From Rotaria macrura (taxonomy: Eukaryota; Rotifera; Eurotatoria; Philodinida; Philodinidae): a stretch of DNA of 64,000 bases. The stretch is from assembly GCA_900239685.1 (NCBI GenBank), contig OENT01000062.1, positions 124,001 to 188,000 on the forward strand, in the 5' to 3' direction. Position 1 is the first letter of the stretch. Each line of letters begins with the position of its first letter. The translations under genes and the position numbers were made by a program. The notes under the pieces were generated by a model, which saw only the letters and a list, made by a program, of their open reading frames with translations, made no database searches and was not told the origin of the DNA. Of this stretch, positions 33,713-45,896 are shown piece after piece.

Positions 33713-34596
33713 GAGTAGCCCACATTAAATTGCCGGTTTGGGACAGACTTTTTTCTTTAGTTAGACTCAACTGAAAATTTTGATACTTATGTTCAAAGAT
33801 ATAGAATTTCAAGCAGATTTTATTGATATATTCTTTTAGAAAAATTCATGTAGCATTATTCTATGGATGTATAAGTGTTGAATGACAGAAAAACACCATT
33901 TGATGAACTAAAAAATCAGACTCATGTAAAAATTAATCATTTTTCGGTTAGATGGAGTTTTAAAATTCCACTTTTCCAGTGAGAGATGTAGAAATTTTGA
34001 ATGTATCTCGACATGAGCTGAGTTCCATAATTCTAGTTCGTTCTTCTTCAAAACCTAACAAATGTTCATGAGCAAAGACATCCTACTTTTCTCAATGAAT
34101 CTTCGTAAAGTATAGGGCCTCAAAAATGATTATTCTTGCATACAAAGATACCGAATTTCAAGCTCTACAAACTGCTCTAATGAGATAAAGATGTTGAAGT
34201 GTTTTCATAACCGTGAAAGCACGTCAAAACTAGATAAGTAGCTGGAGTTCGTAGACAAGTTTCAAGATTGAAAAACTCAGTCTACAAACTTGAGTTTCTG
34301 ACTAAAAACAATAACGCTTTGGAGATTTTCCATTATCCCTTTGAATACTAAATAGAATAACCATGTAGCAAATAACAGTGACACTTTATTGCAGTTAGTT
34401 GGCGAGCAAGTGATCCTTTTCTGTCCTCCATCACTACTAATTCCAAAGAATAATGCTACGTGAATTTTTCTAAAAGAATATATCAATCAAATCTGCTTGA
34501 AATTCTATTTCTATGAACACAAGAACCAACATTTTTAGTTGGGTCTAGCTGGAGAAAAAAGCCTGTCACAAGCTGGTAATTTAATCTGGACCACCC
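33713..34596. mobile_element. DNA element with ~160-bp terminal inverted repeats
   Basis: The first and last ~160 bases are inverted copies at roughly 80% identity by eye. Shared words include ATTAAATT, TAGAATTTCAAGCAGATTT, GATATATTCTTTTAGAAAAA and GTAGCATTATTCT. The ends are GAGTAGCCCA and, reverse-complemented, GGGTGGTCCA. The interior of about 560 bases is non-coding. No convincing target duplication was found, so the outer limits may be off by several bases. Confidence 0.75.
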
Positions 34597-35392
34597 GTTA
34601 CATTCTTTTCCATCTTAGACGGAAATCGAGTAAATGAAACTTATCGAAAACTTGAACGCCGATAAACACGTGCTGGGTTAGATCTGGACAACCCAGGCCA
34701 AATCCATGGGCTACAGTTGGTCACTTGTACAGCTTCCTCAAACGAATCTAACCAAATTGTTCTTGTTTCATTTTCAAGAGGAAACATTGATTTAGTTTCG
34801 ATCAATTCCACAAGATAACTTGGATGTTAAATTCCTTCGTTTCATCATCATCATTGAACCTGCAATTTTTCATTGGTGTATTTATTTTTAAAAATGCAAG
34901 ATTATGCCCGTGTCATCTCCCGAAATGACATGTTTTTGATTTCTCAATCTCAGCTTGCAATGGAAAAATTTATATCAAAATGACGCAAACGACATCATGT
35001 GTTTTTCATCCTAGGTATTGCATGTCTATAAAATTGACGTCAAATAAATGCTATCGTAATGCAAGAACATAAACATTCTATCAAATAAAATTTTGCGCAC
35101 AGTTCCCTCTAATTTCTATTGAATCTCCAATTTATTACATATTCCATTCGCTCCGAACGTTTAGTAACAATATCATTGTTTGTCCGTAAATGAGCCATAT
35201 ATAATCATGACTGCTTAGCCAAATGTTTGATTATTTTATGAAAAAATAAGTCTCATGGTCATATGATTCATTATTTTTGTTTTTCCATATCATATTCAAA
35301 TGAAACATAAAATTAAAAGCAGATCACACTAATTGTTTTGCTGATGTGCAGCACCAATTTTCTTTTCAACAGCACAAAATACAATTCGATCG
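34597..35392. other. 3' flank of the ADISSP-like gene
   Basis: Non-coding. It probably includes the 3' UTR of the minus-strand gene that ends at 35393. No clear polyadenylation hexamer was chosen. Confidence 0.4.
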
Positions 35393-36060
35393 TCATTCTT
35401 CATCGTCTTTTGCTCGTGTGATTACTGATTTCATATGGACTCCAGGTCGCAATGTTGCCGTTCCTTGTCCTTCGCGCAATATTTTTCCGCTCACATTTAT
35501 TTTAACAGGTCTTTGTTGTGATTCTGATGATTCTTTCAACAAGAATGTTCGATGAAAAGATCCGGGTGTAGTTTCTGGATTAATTATAATTTCAACTTCA
35601 AAACTAGTACGATTCTCAGGATGAGATTTCGAACATTCAGTCACCAATAGTTCCAATCCACGTGTATTTTGATGATCGACAATTGTTTCGAGTTTGATAG
35701 GATATTGATGAAAAACTACATCCATGGTCATAGTATAAATATGAGATAGTTTTACAATACCAAAATATAAATCAAACGAACATTCCTTATTACAACACTG
35801 TTCCCATTGTAATTCAGCTAAGAAATAAAAATAGAAAAAAAAACATGAATAATACAATCAAGAATAAAAATTCGTAAAAACAAATTGAATACTAGTCTTC
35901 AGTGGATTGTCTTCTTGTTTATTCAATGAATCTGCTACATCGGCAGTAAATCGTACACCTGCAAAGTATGAAACAAAACACTCATGAATTGCTTCGAACA
36001 GTTTTATCTAGGTTTACCACCAACTTTTCGAACACGAGACGAAGTGGTGTTGTCAACCAT
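35393..36060 (-). CDS. ADISSP: ADISSP/C20orf27-like protein (UPF0687 family), three exons
   Basis: Exons in coding order are 36060-36018, 35958-35893 and 35817-35393, joined by GT-AG introns of 59 and 75 bp with frame kept. The product is 177 residues; the human relative is 174. Similarity that I recognise: VRKVGGVRFTAD near the start (human VRSIRFAAG); the central FDLYFGIVKLSHIYTMT against a human stretch with the same F-x-K-I/L-x-H-x-Y spacing; and the end VKINVSGKILREGQGTATLR followed by PGVHMKSV. The human protein has been described as an adipose-secreted signalling factor without a classical signal peptide; the role in an invertebrate is unknown. None is seen here either. A CAG acceptor lies directly before the ATG, so a 5' UTR intron or trans-splice site is likely. 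The assignment rests on visual alignment. Confidence 0.65.
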
Positions 36061-39000
36061 CTGAAAGAAGAAAAAACAATACTGAAACAAAATGTATGAC
36101 TTGATTTTATGAGATATGCTTTTCTTTTATTGCATTAAACAACAAAGTAGATATTTTCTTGACTTCTTTTCACTTTTATATGAAACTTTATTGTTAGATA
36201 GATTTCAAAAATAATGAATTTACTAAGTCTAGTAATGACCAAGCTAGAAACTTTGAATTTTCTAGCTCTTTATTAGATAACTACACCGTTAGAAAATCTT
36301 AATTTTGCCAGATAAAAATGTTCACAAGGAGCAATATCCATTAAGTATAACATAACTGATAACATGGATAACTATCAATCTACAATGATCTCTGATTAGT
36401 TTTGTAGATACAACTACTCAATCATCCATGAACCTGACTATCGTCATGAAAAATGAGACTCACCCGCATTCTGATTACAAAATGTGTTCTTTTGGCTTTT
36501 CGATTGAAATTGTTATTTTTTCTGAGACAAAGTCATCAATGATGAGAAGGAGCAAAACTGATAAGTACATAAGAATGGTTGAATTTCTAAGCTAGAACAC
36601 TGTCAATGACTATTGTCGATAATTTGTCTTCTGAATTAAAAAGAAGGTTATTATATAAAATTTAATTGATAAATAAAGTGATTTGTCGCTAATATAAAAT
36701 AAATCTAGCCTTAAAATAGGCTAACTTTAATAAGTTATAAAACTTGTTTCATAATCTCACTATCTGTGCATTGGTTCACTTGAAAAATATTGATTTTTGT
36801 CAATAGAATCAACTAGATGCATATTACCAAGAAAGTCTCATAAAGTGCTGCGAAAACTACTAGATGAAAAACATTTTCGTGCAAACGTCATTATACTGTT
36901 CAACAAAAGTACTTGTTCGAAGGAGTTGTTCTGTTTAGTTTCGAAAGTTACTTCAGTTCTACATGTTAAGCATTTTTCTTGGTGGATGGAACATATGATA
37001 TTCAAGATACTGAGGTTTTCCTCGTTGATAATTTACCGTATGCTCCAACGAACCTCGTGAACATACGAAAAATTAACTGAGAAAAAATGTCAACTACATA
37101 ACTGCTGCGCATTGATTCAAATGCGTTGAAAGGGTTCTAAATACAAGTTATGTTTATTAAAACATAGACAAGTACTAAACGAAAGAGTTCTAAACTGAAA
37201 GTAAGATTGTATTTCCATCATTTGATACATTCTACGTAAATTTCATACAAAGTAAAACACTAGCTTTTGAACGCAATCTAAAAATACATCGAATGGATCT
37301 GCATGCTAATAATACCAGTATCAATGTATTTCTGTTCATGTTCGAATTAGTAGTTTGTTGATTCTTTTTTATTTAGTTCATGTCTACAAAACATGAACAA
37401 CAGTTAACATAGTAATAACAAGAGTATTTCATTTATGATATTGAATGATGCATTTCTTTCATTAATTCAACAAACGTGTATTTGTTTTTGTATGAATGAA
37501 TGAGATTAGAAGAAGTTCTTCTATATTCGAATCTTTCAGTCAATTCAGAAAGTACAAAAAAAATATATAAAGAAAGTAAAACAGAAGAAACAATGATGAT
37601 ATTTTTTGAAACATTCATAGAATGACTTATCGTTGTTTCGAAACTTTCATCTAGATCGCACATAAATGTGAGAGTTTTCATACTACAGAAAATGATGACG
37701 AACTGATATTTACTTTACTTTGAAATATCTAGTTCTTTTTCTCCTCATAGTTCTCTACTAATTCTTTCGATTCGTGAACAATTCAATTCGAGTCTAGTCA
37801 GATTATCAATATCAGTTAAGATTCAAAAAAATAGAAATGCTTCAATCACGAACGAAATCATCAAAAAGCTTAGACAAATAGGTGCTCTCTGATTATTCAT
37901 AATTATTTTCTAGAACGTTTCCCATTAAGGTATAAAAACATATAGTTAGTGACTATCGAAATACAGAAAAGGAAACGAATCTTCTTGACTTTAGTCAAGT
38001 TAATTGCGTTGAATAAAAATGACTGACTTCTACGAAATTTTTCATACAATGGAATATCTCATGATGTCATTCAGTATCATATAGTTTGTTTAAAAAATAC
38101 TATTCTTTTTTAAAGATATTCTCTTGTTTATTACTCTTTCACCAATTAAGTATGACGTCATTTCAAAATGACACGGTTCTACTTATAAAGCACAGACGTA
38201 GTAAGAAATTTTAATTTTTAATAAGCTGTCATCTGTCGTCGTTAATAATTATCATACATTTCTAAATGAATATTTCTCAGAATGACCTGAGAAACATAAA
38301 TTTAAAAGGGAAAGGAATCTGTTGACACAATATGTCCTCAGATTATTGAGATAATCAAAAGCAATGGTCTACAACAATGAATATGACATGCACGTCTTCG
38401 ATTGATCAAGAAAACTTAATTCTCACTCAAGGTGATTTTATGCGATCTACGAATTCTTTATCGTAATTAATGTAATAGTCATGATATGTATATATTGAAA
38501 TATAAATAGAAAAATCTAAAGTACAATTGAAATGTCCTCTATTCCGTGAATTCATATCTTTATTGAAATCCGTAATTCCGGTCCTAATTAGTCACCAGGT
38601 TAAATGTGCAAAGCATTCATATTATATATAGATACATATATTTTGCAATAGAAACGTTTAGGTGAATATTGCATATGCATCTCTTACTGAATATCTTTAA
38701 ATATGATTATCTCGTTTGAAGGAATGCATCAAATCCTTCATCAAATTAGAATTTTACCACTTCAATTCTTCGGAATCAGATTTGTTTGCAACATGAATGG
38801 AAAAGAAAACATATTTTGAAGCAATGCATATTCGAATCTGATTTTAAATCAGATTCTAAGTGTACAATGTAGAATAGAAATACAGGCTCAATTTAGATGA
38901 GTAAACTTTGGAAAGTTCCAGTTCCAGGTTCCTAACGAATTTAAATCAAATTGGTTACAAAAATAATACTGTAAGATGACAACAAAAGAAGATTAACAAC

Positions 39001-41803
39001 ATAGAGCTTTATTGTGAAATTAAAATTCTATACTGTCAATCTTCGAAGAAAATTTTATCAACTTGAATATTGAAAAATATTCAAGACTACTAAATCAACA
39101 CTTACTAGCTCACCACTATTGTAAATTAATGTGTATCTGACATTCTCATCAATCACTTGTATACAGGCATTCGGAAACTAACTAGTATTCGAAAGGGCTG
39201 ATGAGAGGTTCAAAACAGATTCGTTCTAATGTATACAATCAAGAAAAATGTAGAAAAAAAACGCTGACGAGAAATTTACTGATACAAGTTAATGCATATA
39301 GTAGGCTATCAGATTTGCACGATCTGTTCAGATAATAGATTTTCACAGAGAAAGAAAGAACTTACGAGAATTGTATCGTCAAGACGTTCAATAAGAAAAC
39401 AGAGACGTTCCGTTTTTTATTTGTTTTATAGGGATGATTCGTAACTAATCCGAAAAAAATAGGATAGAGGGCACTAAATGGCAATCATCAACCAATATAT
39501 AATGTTCAAATCCTAGCTCATATTTTTATGCGTCTGTCTTCTATTCATCAAGATTCACATCAACGAAAATTGCGAAACATTTCATGTGGCTTGATGATTT
39601 TAATTGCAAGATACTTGAACTAGGTTAAATTTAATCTTTATTGATGTAGTATATATTTATGTGATTTTAAATTTATTTTTCATCGTTTTTTTTCATTATA
39701 CCAAAATATGAATGTCCTATTCATTTTATTTCAAAACCTATACAAACAAAGAAAATTTTAGAAGAAATCCTGGGCAGTGTTCATTGATTACCGTGGATCA
39801 ATCCATTCATTCATTTACAACTCTATCTGCATCATCATAACATGACTTGATTTCTCGAAGAACTTTTTAATGCTCACAACGGTTGAAGTCACTTTTGCTC
39901 GAGGATTATTATATTATTAATACGTTAAGTAGTGTCTGTAGACGAGAGTAAGCACTTATTTTGATTTTATGACATGTTAACAATTTAACTTGTTTTCATC
40001 TAATCTGAATCATTTCGAATACAGTAACAACATATTCTGTGAGCAATGATACGTACTTGCAAATGAAAAACACTCTCAGATTTAAAGAGGCAAACACTAC
40101 CATTAATATAAAAATTGATTCAGAAATAAGGAGAAAACGAAATTTGACTGTTAGATTTATGATCAATATAAAACAATTGATGAATTAATACTCTAGTCAG
40201 ATACATACATACATGTATATCAATGGAAAAAAGTCTTGATGCTCCAACAATCAAATCGTGTTTTCAATAAAAGTGACAAAAATCTATATACGGACAAATC
40301 ATAGAGAATAGATTTTTCAGAGAAGTCGACAAGTTCCTACTGAACATAATACATAAAAATCAAAAACTACGATTGATTAGAAAAATAATAGGATCCCTTA
40401 TTACGAACAGAAGTACAAAGATAGTTAATCAGAAAATTATTCGATGCACACAACTTCAGTAGCTGGTGTTTTGATATTCAGAGATGCTTCCACGAGTTTT
40501 AATGTAAACAAAATAATCAATATACACTTGAATACCTAGAGTGATAGGTGTTCTATCCAATTCAATCGAGTCGAGAAACTCCTGAATTTTACTAATTGAA
40601 GAAATCTATTAAAAGCACTACTATCAGGCTTTATACTTGCAGAAAATCCACTATAACATATATTTTTATTTGATCGCTTATTTTCAAAATACTTAGTCAT
40701 CGATTGATTATGTCAAAAGAAAAACATCGTTCTTTCTATTTCTATGTTTATCTATTGAAATTCTTGCTTGTGTAATATGATGTTCTGAAATAATTCGATG
40801 TGAATGCGAATAAAGAGAAGATTTATACGTACTCCCATCAAGGGAAACTTCGAGGTGGGACATCGAAACTAAACTCATTGGCCCTGCCAGTTCGATGACA
40901 GACATAGAAAAGTCATGTTTCCATTACAAATAAAAATATGATGGGTGGCGTACAACGTTTTCGACGAAGCAAATCATCATTATTATCATCGTATTCATTA
41001 CTTAATTACTCTTTCAACAGTCTCCTATATCACTTGTGTATGCCATTTCATTAGAATCCAACAAACACGATCTCATTAATGAATACAAATATACCTCATT
41101 CATATCAATGGCCACTTCTTTCAGTAGATCTATTTTCATACTTAATGAAAAGCGTTTTGTTCAATATTGTTATCCCTGAATTTATTTTACTCGATGAACA
41201 AACAGAGTTTAGACTAGAACACACAATCATGGAAAACTATTTTTATATTGATCAACTTAAACCAAATAAATTTAACACAACTACTACTATTTATAGGTAT
41301 CAAGCTGAAATAACCTACCTCCCCCCCCCCCTGGAGAAAAAGTTCGTCCGACGTAATAGAAGAATCCCTTTAATTAATAATTTTTTGCTAATTAGGGACT
41401 TTAATCGGTGTTTTCCCATCAAAATATGCTTGATTCTTAGCATTTTCAGTTGGAAATATTAAGAGAATGTGTTCATAATGATAATGACACCCTGCAAATC
41501 CCGATGGGACTCCTGAAAATTGCCTTAGTTTTCTAGAAAAACTTTTAAATAAAATATTGGAAAAAAATTTGGTTCCTGATAAAAAACCCCCTGGAAAATT
41601 TTTACGCTGGAACAGAATAGAAGACCCGGGGTCTTTTATTGTAGGGGGGGCGGGCGGGAGGGGGTTACTAAACAACTATGATTCAGTCGTAGATGTGTAC
41701 ATTATGTATCTGGGAAATGAATATATTTTTCTAGGAATAATATAACTTACAGCCTCTCTCTGTCACATCATGAAGGAATGCAACAAGATTCCATCACAAT
41801 TAG
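36061..41803. other. Long gene-poor interval
   Basis: About 5.7 kb without a supported gene. One minus-strand stretch near 40905-40833 reads MSVIELAGPMSLVSMSHLE and ends at a good GTACGT donor, but I could not find a following exon. Runs of C near 41323-41334 and G near 41645-41652 are conspicuous but do not form clear inverted ends. Confidence 0.4.
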
Positions 41804-42630
41804 CAGAGGTGTCCCCAGGGCGAATTTCCTTGCCCTGCCTCCCGGTCATGCCTTGCACTGTACTGCCAAAATACAGTTACTTCAAAATATTTTCGCCCTG
41901 CCCTGCCCCGACTCGCTCTGCAAAATACTAGGAATTATTACAATCTTCATACTTGAGTTTATGTACTATTTTTATTTGGAAAATGATTCATAGAAGAGAT
42001 ACATGGTTGGGTATGGGTCTAGGTCTATGTTTGTATCTAAGTCCGGAATGTGGATGCGTAATAGACATGAGGACGCTCCTCCTTATCGAAGGCCTCTCCC
42101 ACTCCTTATCCTCAGCAGAAGAGATAGAGAAAATACTCGCATGTGAATAAAGAACACTCAACTGCATGCTGTCAATTCGAAAATAAACTACGAAAGTTAG
42201 AAATAGATTTAGTTTAAGATGAGTTTCGTTCATAGATGCGGGGGATGTGGCGAGACAGAGGCGAAAACACGTTTCTCTCTCAGTAGAAGGAGGAGAGGAA
42301 AGATAGGAACATTTGGTTTTCATTTATTGGAAAGTTCATCTAAAACTAAATTTATTCTAGAAAAATCTAATAGTTTTTCCTATCGGATGTCTGTTTATAT
42401 TCGAACTCGAATTAGGCAGCTACTTATAACATTGTTATTTACTAGATGATAATGCTATCTGAACTTTTCTTAACACGTAGAACGTGTTCAAGAAAAATAT
42501 AAATGATGCTATTTTCTTATCGAAGTTGGCATGAGTAAAATTTTCAGGGAACGAAAGTTTTGCTTTGCCTTGGACAGGACAAGACATCTTCCCAAAATTC
42601 TGGTCCTGTCCTACTCTGCGAACTCCTCTG
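41804..42630. mobile_element. Candidate hAT-like element (CAGAGG ends)
   Basis: The left end CAGAGGTGTCC and right end, reverse-complemented, CAGAGGAGTTC are inverted copies. They are flanked by ACAATTAG (41796-41803) and ATACTTAG (42631-42638), which agree at six of eight bases. The arms carry repeated CCTGCC/CCCTGCC at the left and CCTGTCC/GGACAGGAC at the right. Non-coding. The imperfect duplication suggests an old insertion. Confidence 0.55.
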
Positions 42631-42947
42631 ATACTTAGTATCGGCTACATTTTTCGTTTATCACAATGGTATTGTAGTAACGGATATCGACGTTTTATCC
42701 TGGAAAGATTTGTTTATTCATGACTTTAGGGCATGAGTATTTTTTTCAGTACATCGATTCTCTGAAAATCTTGTAATTATCTTTCAAGAATACATCAGAT
42801 ATCTTATGATTCAATAGGTAAAAATTAAAGAAAAAATAATCCTGCTCTTGTGTCATTTTTTATATTTGTTTTAATGCTTCTTCTATCTCATCTTATATGG
42901 CTAATTCAATATAGTCATGCTAGTCTATAAGAGAAATTCTCTTTCAT

Positions 42948-42970
42948 CACACACACACACACAAACACAC
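42948..42970. repeat. (CA)n microsatellite
   Basis: A short dinucleotide run of about 23 bases with one interruption (CAAACACAC). No functional role can be inferred. Confidence 0.9.
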
Positions 42971-44129
42971 ATGAAACATGTGGACTTCCTGATTGTCGAA
43001 CAATTCTTCATTAGTTGAATGTCTTTCGTTAAGAAAAATGATACGACATATCGCTAGTAATTAAGATGTCTTTGGAAGAATAGATTATCAATTATTCTTG
43101 AATATTTCAAAAAAGAATCATTTTCAAACGATGAGTAGGTAAAATATAAAAATAAAAACTGCGCGAGACGTTCTCTCAGACAGATTGGAACTCAAATCAC
43201 TATTCAGAACGCTCTCAGATAGTATCTATTTATATTAATTATATGACTTCTATTGATAGAAAATCGACTTGTCATACACTTAAAGATAGTGACAGATCGT
43301 ACATAATAAATAACTTTACTTTTATGTCTCATATTTATAGACGTATTACAATTTTTCATTCAATAATCAAAATACATCAACAAGTCTAACCTATTTCACC
43401 TTATAGTTAAAGTATCCAGTATATATGCTATTCGGTATTCCTAAGTAGTACAATTCTACATTAATAATTTTTCAAACTGTAAACGATTTTAGTGATTATA
43501 ATTAAAGAGCTAGAGTTTTTTCTTCCAAGCACACATGGTAACCAAAATCATCTTACACGTGAATTCTTAGATAGTTATTGACCATCATCGATGAATCGGA
43601 CTAAGTTATTCTTAATCTATTCGACTACACACACACAAGCGAAACAAAAGTCACCATTCTATTTGATTGTATTGATGTTTCATCACGTTTAAATATCATT
43701 GAAACTGTAGAACCATTCTGAAATGAACTTAGTCATACAGCAACAATTATCTTAGAAAATCTTCATGTCAGTCTTGTTTCCATATGCCCGTCAACTTCTG
43801 GCAGACTAAGAATTTAAGCATGGTCATTCCAACTTTTATAAGTTAAACGATGCTTCATATTTCATTTAGATTTCTTATGATGGTACCTGTCTAGACCTTG
43901 TATGTAGTAGATTTTTTTCAATGAATATTTCCATATTTTGATTGTATGATCCTTATACAATCATTTTTATCAATTATTTATAATTAAATGTTGTTACTGC
44001 ATTTTACCACAAGCCTTTCGCAGTGTTATATAATTGATGTGTACAGATTCATGAGCCTGAACCTATGACACAAGAATAGTTCGAAAAAAATAAATAATAA
44101 ATATAAATATTTTGATAGGAGATATTTAC

Positions 44130-44211
44130 CAAGTGTGATTCGTCTCTCATTATCTACGGTTAAATTGGTTAGACTAATTAAAAACAAGCATAACAGAATC
44201 ATCAATTTCAT
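44130..44211 (-). CDS. Candidate first exon encoding a signal peptide, gene unknown
   Basis: ATG at 44209-44211 opens MKLMILLCLFLISLTNLTVD, a good secretory signal peptide, and the frame continues NERRITLG to a GTAAAT donor at 44129. No convincing second exon could be traced downstream on the minus strand. Hydrophobic starts arise by chance in AT-rich DNA, so this remains weak. Confidence 0.22.
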
Positions 44212-45502
44212 TAGTTCTTCGTGTTCTCATGAGGGAGAGTATGTAAAGCAATAGTCATTTTTTCTTTTTATGTGATATGCGTAATGATTTTAGATAGAAC
44301 CATAGTATGCACTGTTTTTCCGCTTTTGATTTACGGTAAAATTGGTCATGAGAAGAAAACCCGGCGAAATATCATGCACGTTATTGCATAGATGAAGTAA
44401 TATTCTATGTTGATGTAAATATGTCTTTTAAGTGTCCAAGAATACTTTGAGAATAGCAGTTAACGTGTTTCAGATGCATGGCGCATTTCATCCTATTAGA
44501 TTTGGCTCATTTCAAATTAATTTCACTTCGCAACAACTCGCATAAACATTGATTCATTTAAATGAAATAACTTGCATGAGTTATCTGATTGTTGATGTCT
44601 TGTCGTGTCTGTAGTAATCATTTGTAGATATAAATAGAAAAACAAAACTTTTCTACAGTACCAAAATATTCTTGTTTGAGAACTCAACCTGTACAATATT
44701 TTTGTCTCTTACTTGAGAACAATTTCGTCTTAGTTGCAATGAAAGATCTATGATTTTTCTTTGTATTTTGATGTGATTATCATTAAGTTCTTCAACTTTC
44801 GATTGAATGTCTTCATCGTTGTAGTTCATATTTTTATTGTTCAATATTATCTTCTCTGTGGTATGTGTGTTATGTATTTCGTTACGTATTTTATGCTGTG
44901 ATAAAATAAGATTTAGTTCGTCGTTCCTTTCGATAGTTTCTCTTCTCGTAATATATAAATATAGAAGGTGAATATTCACAAATGATTATACTAACGCAGA
45001 AAAAAATTCGTAGCCACAAAATATATATGATGCCAAAAATCCACTAAACAGAAACTTGCTACAGTTTTCATAATCACATTCCTCTTATTTTCTCTGGCGA
45101 ATAGATTATTTAATTGAACACGCAGTATTTTTCAACATTCTTAGAAAATTTCTTTCATATTCTTCATCTTTGATTCAATTTTACACCTACGAACCAAAAA
45201 TTGAAGTCATTGAACCAAACGACAGACCGTTCAACACACATGTAATATCTGCACAAACAAGATAACCTGCTGGCACAGTCTCTATAGAACTAACCTATGA
45301 GACACAATGTAATTGTTGTGACAAATCCCGTGAAAACCAGTTCTTTTTTGTATATTTGAACGTATTTCTCTACCAGGAATTGTTTTATATACCGGAGCTT
45401 CAACGAAAAAAAGAATATTGCTTCTACATTTCAATCAGATATTTGATGATTATCTATTCGTAAAAATGTTTTTCTCTAAGCATATGAAAATGATCTATAT
45501 CT

Positions 45503-45888
45503 CAAGGGGAATTGGTGAGACTCCAGTACTCCAGCGTAATCCCTGTACTCCCGCCAGGCTGTACAATAACTATACTTCAGCCAGTTGTACATATTTCAAG
45601 CTTACTACCCGTCTGTGTTATGGTATAGTAGTGGGAGTACAGCCAGCACAAGTCCATCTCACAATAAAGCTAAAATACTTCATCTTACTCCAGAATTGGA
45701 AGTCAATGAAATAAAACGGAGTATTATAGCTTTATTGTGAGATGGGCTTGTGCTGGCTGTACTCCCACTACTGTACCATAACACAGATGTGTAGTAGGCT
45801 TGAAATATGTATAACTTGCTGAAGCATAGTTATCGTACTACAGCCTGGGAGTACGCTGGAGTACTGGAATATCGCCTTTTCCCCCTTG
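45503..45888. mobile_element. hAT-like fold-back MITE (CAAGGGG family)
   Basis: A 386-base palindromic element. The arms pair over about 170 bases: CCAGTACTCCAGCGTA, GGCTGTAC, CTTGTGCTGGCTGTACTCCC and ATCTCACAATAAAGCT all recur inverted. The ends are CAAGGGG and CCCCCTTG. TCTATATC is duplicated exactly at 45494-45501 and 45889-45896, with one extra T at the left junction. The terminal word matches the element at 31184-31385, so both may be moved by the same transposase. Non-coding. Confidence 0.88.
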
Positions 45889-45896
45889 TCTATATC

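Larger units (their letters stand above)
42639..45493. other. Gene-poor interval
   Basis: Apart from the CA run and one candidate signal-peptide exon (44130-44211), I see no supported gene. The minus-strand open frame at 44653-44979 is asparagine- and lysine-rich with possible coiled-coil character, but has no recognisable family and no clear splice partners. Confidence 0.4.

Noticed and set aside
40833-40905. Minus-strand ATG stretch (MSVIELAGPMSLVSMSHLE) ending at a GTACGT donor
   Set aside because: No following exon or family resemblance could be found; a first exon alone is too weak to call.
41316-41665. C run on the left and G run on the right as a possible MITE
   Set aside because: Beyond the homopolymer runs the two sides do not pair, so this is more likely chance or low-complexity sequence.
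44653-44979. Minus-strand 108-residue open frame, Asn/Lys-rich
   Set aside because: Composition expected from AT-rich DNA, with no domain, no conserved start and no splice partners.
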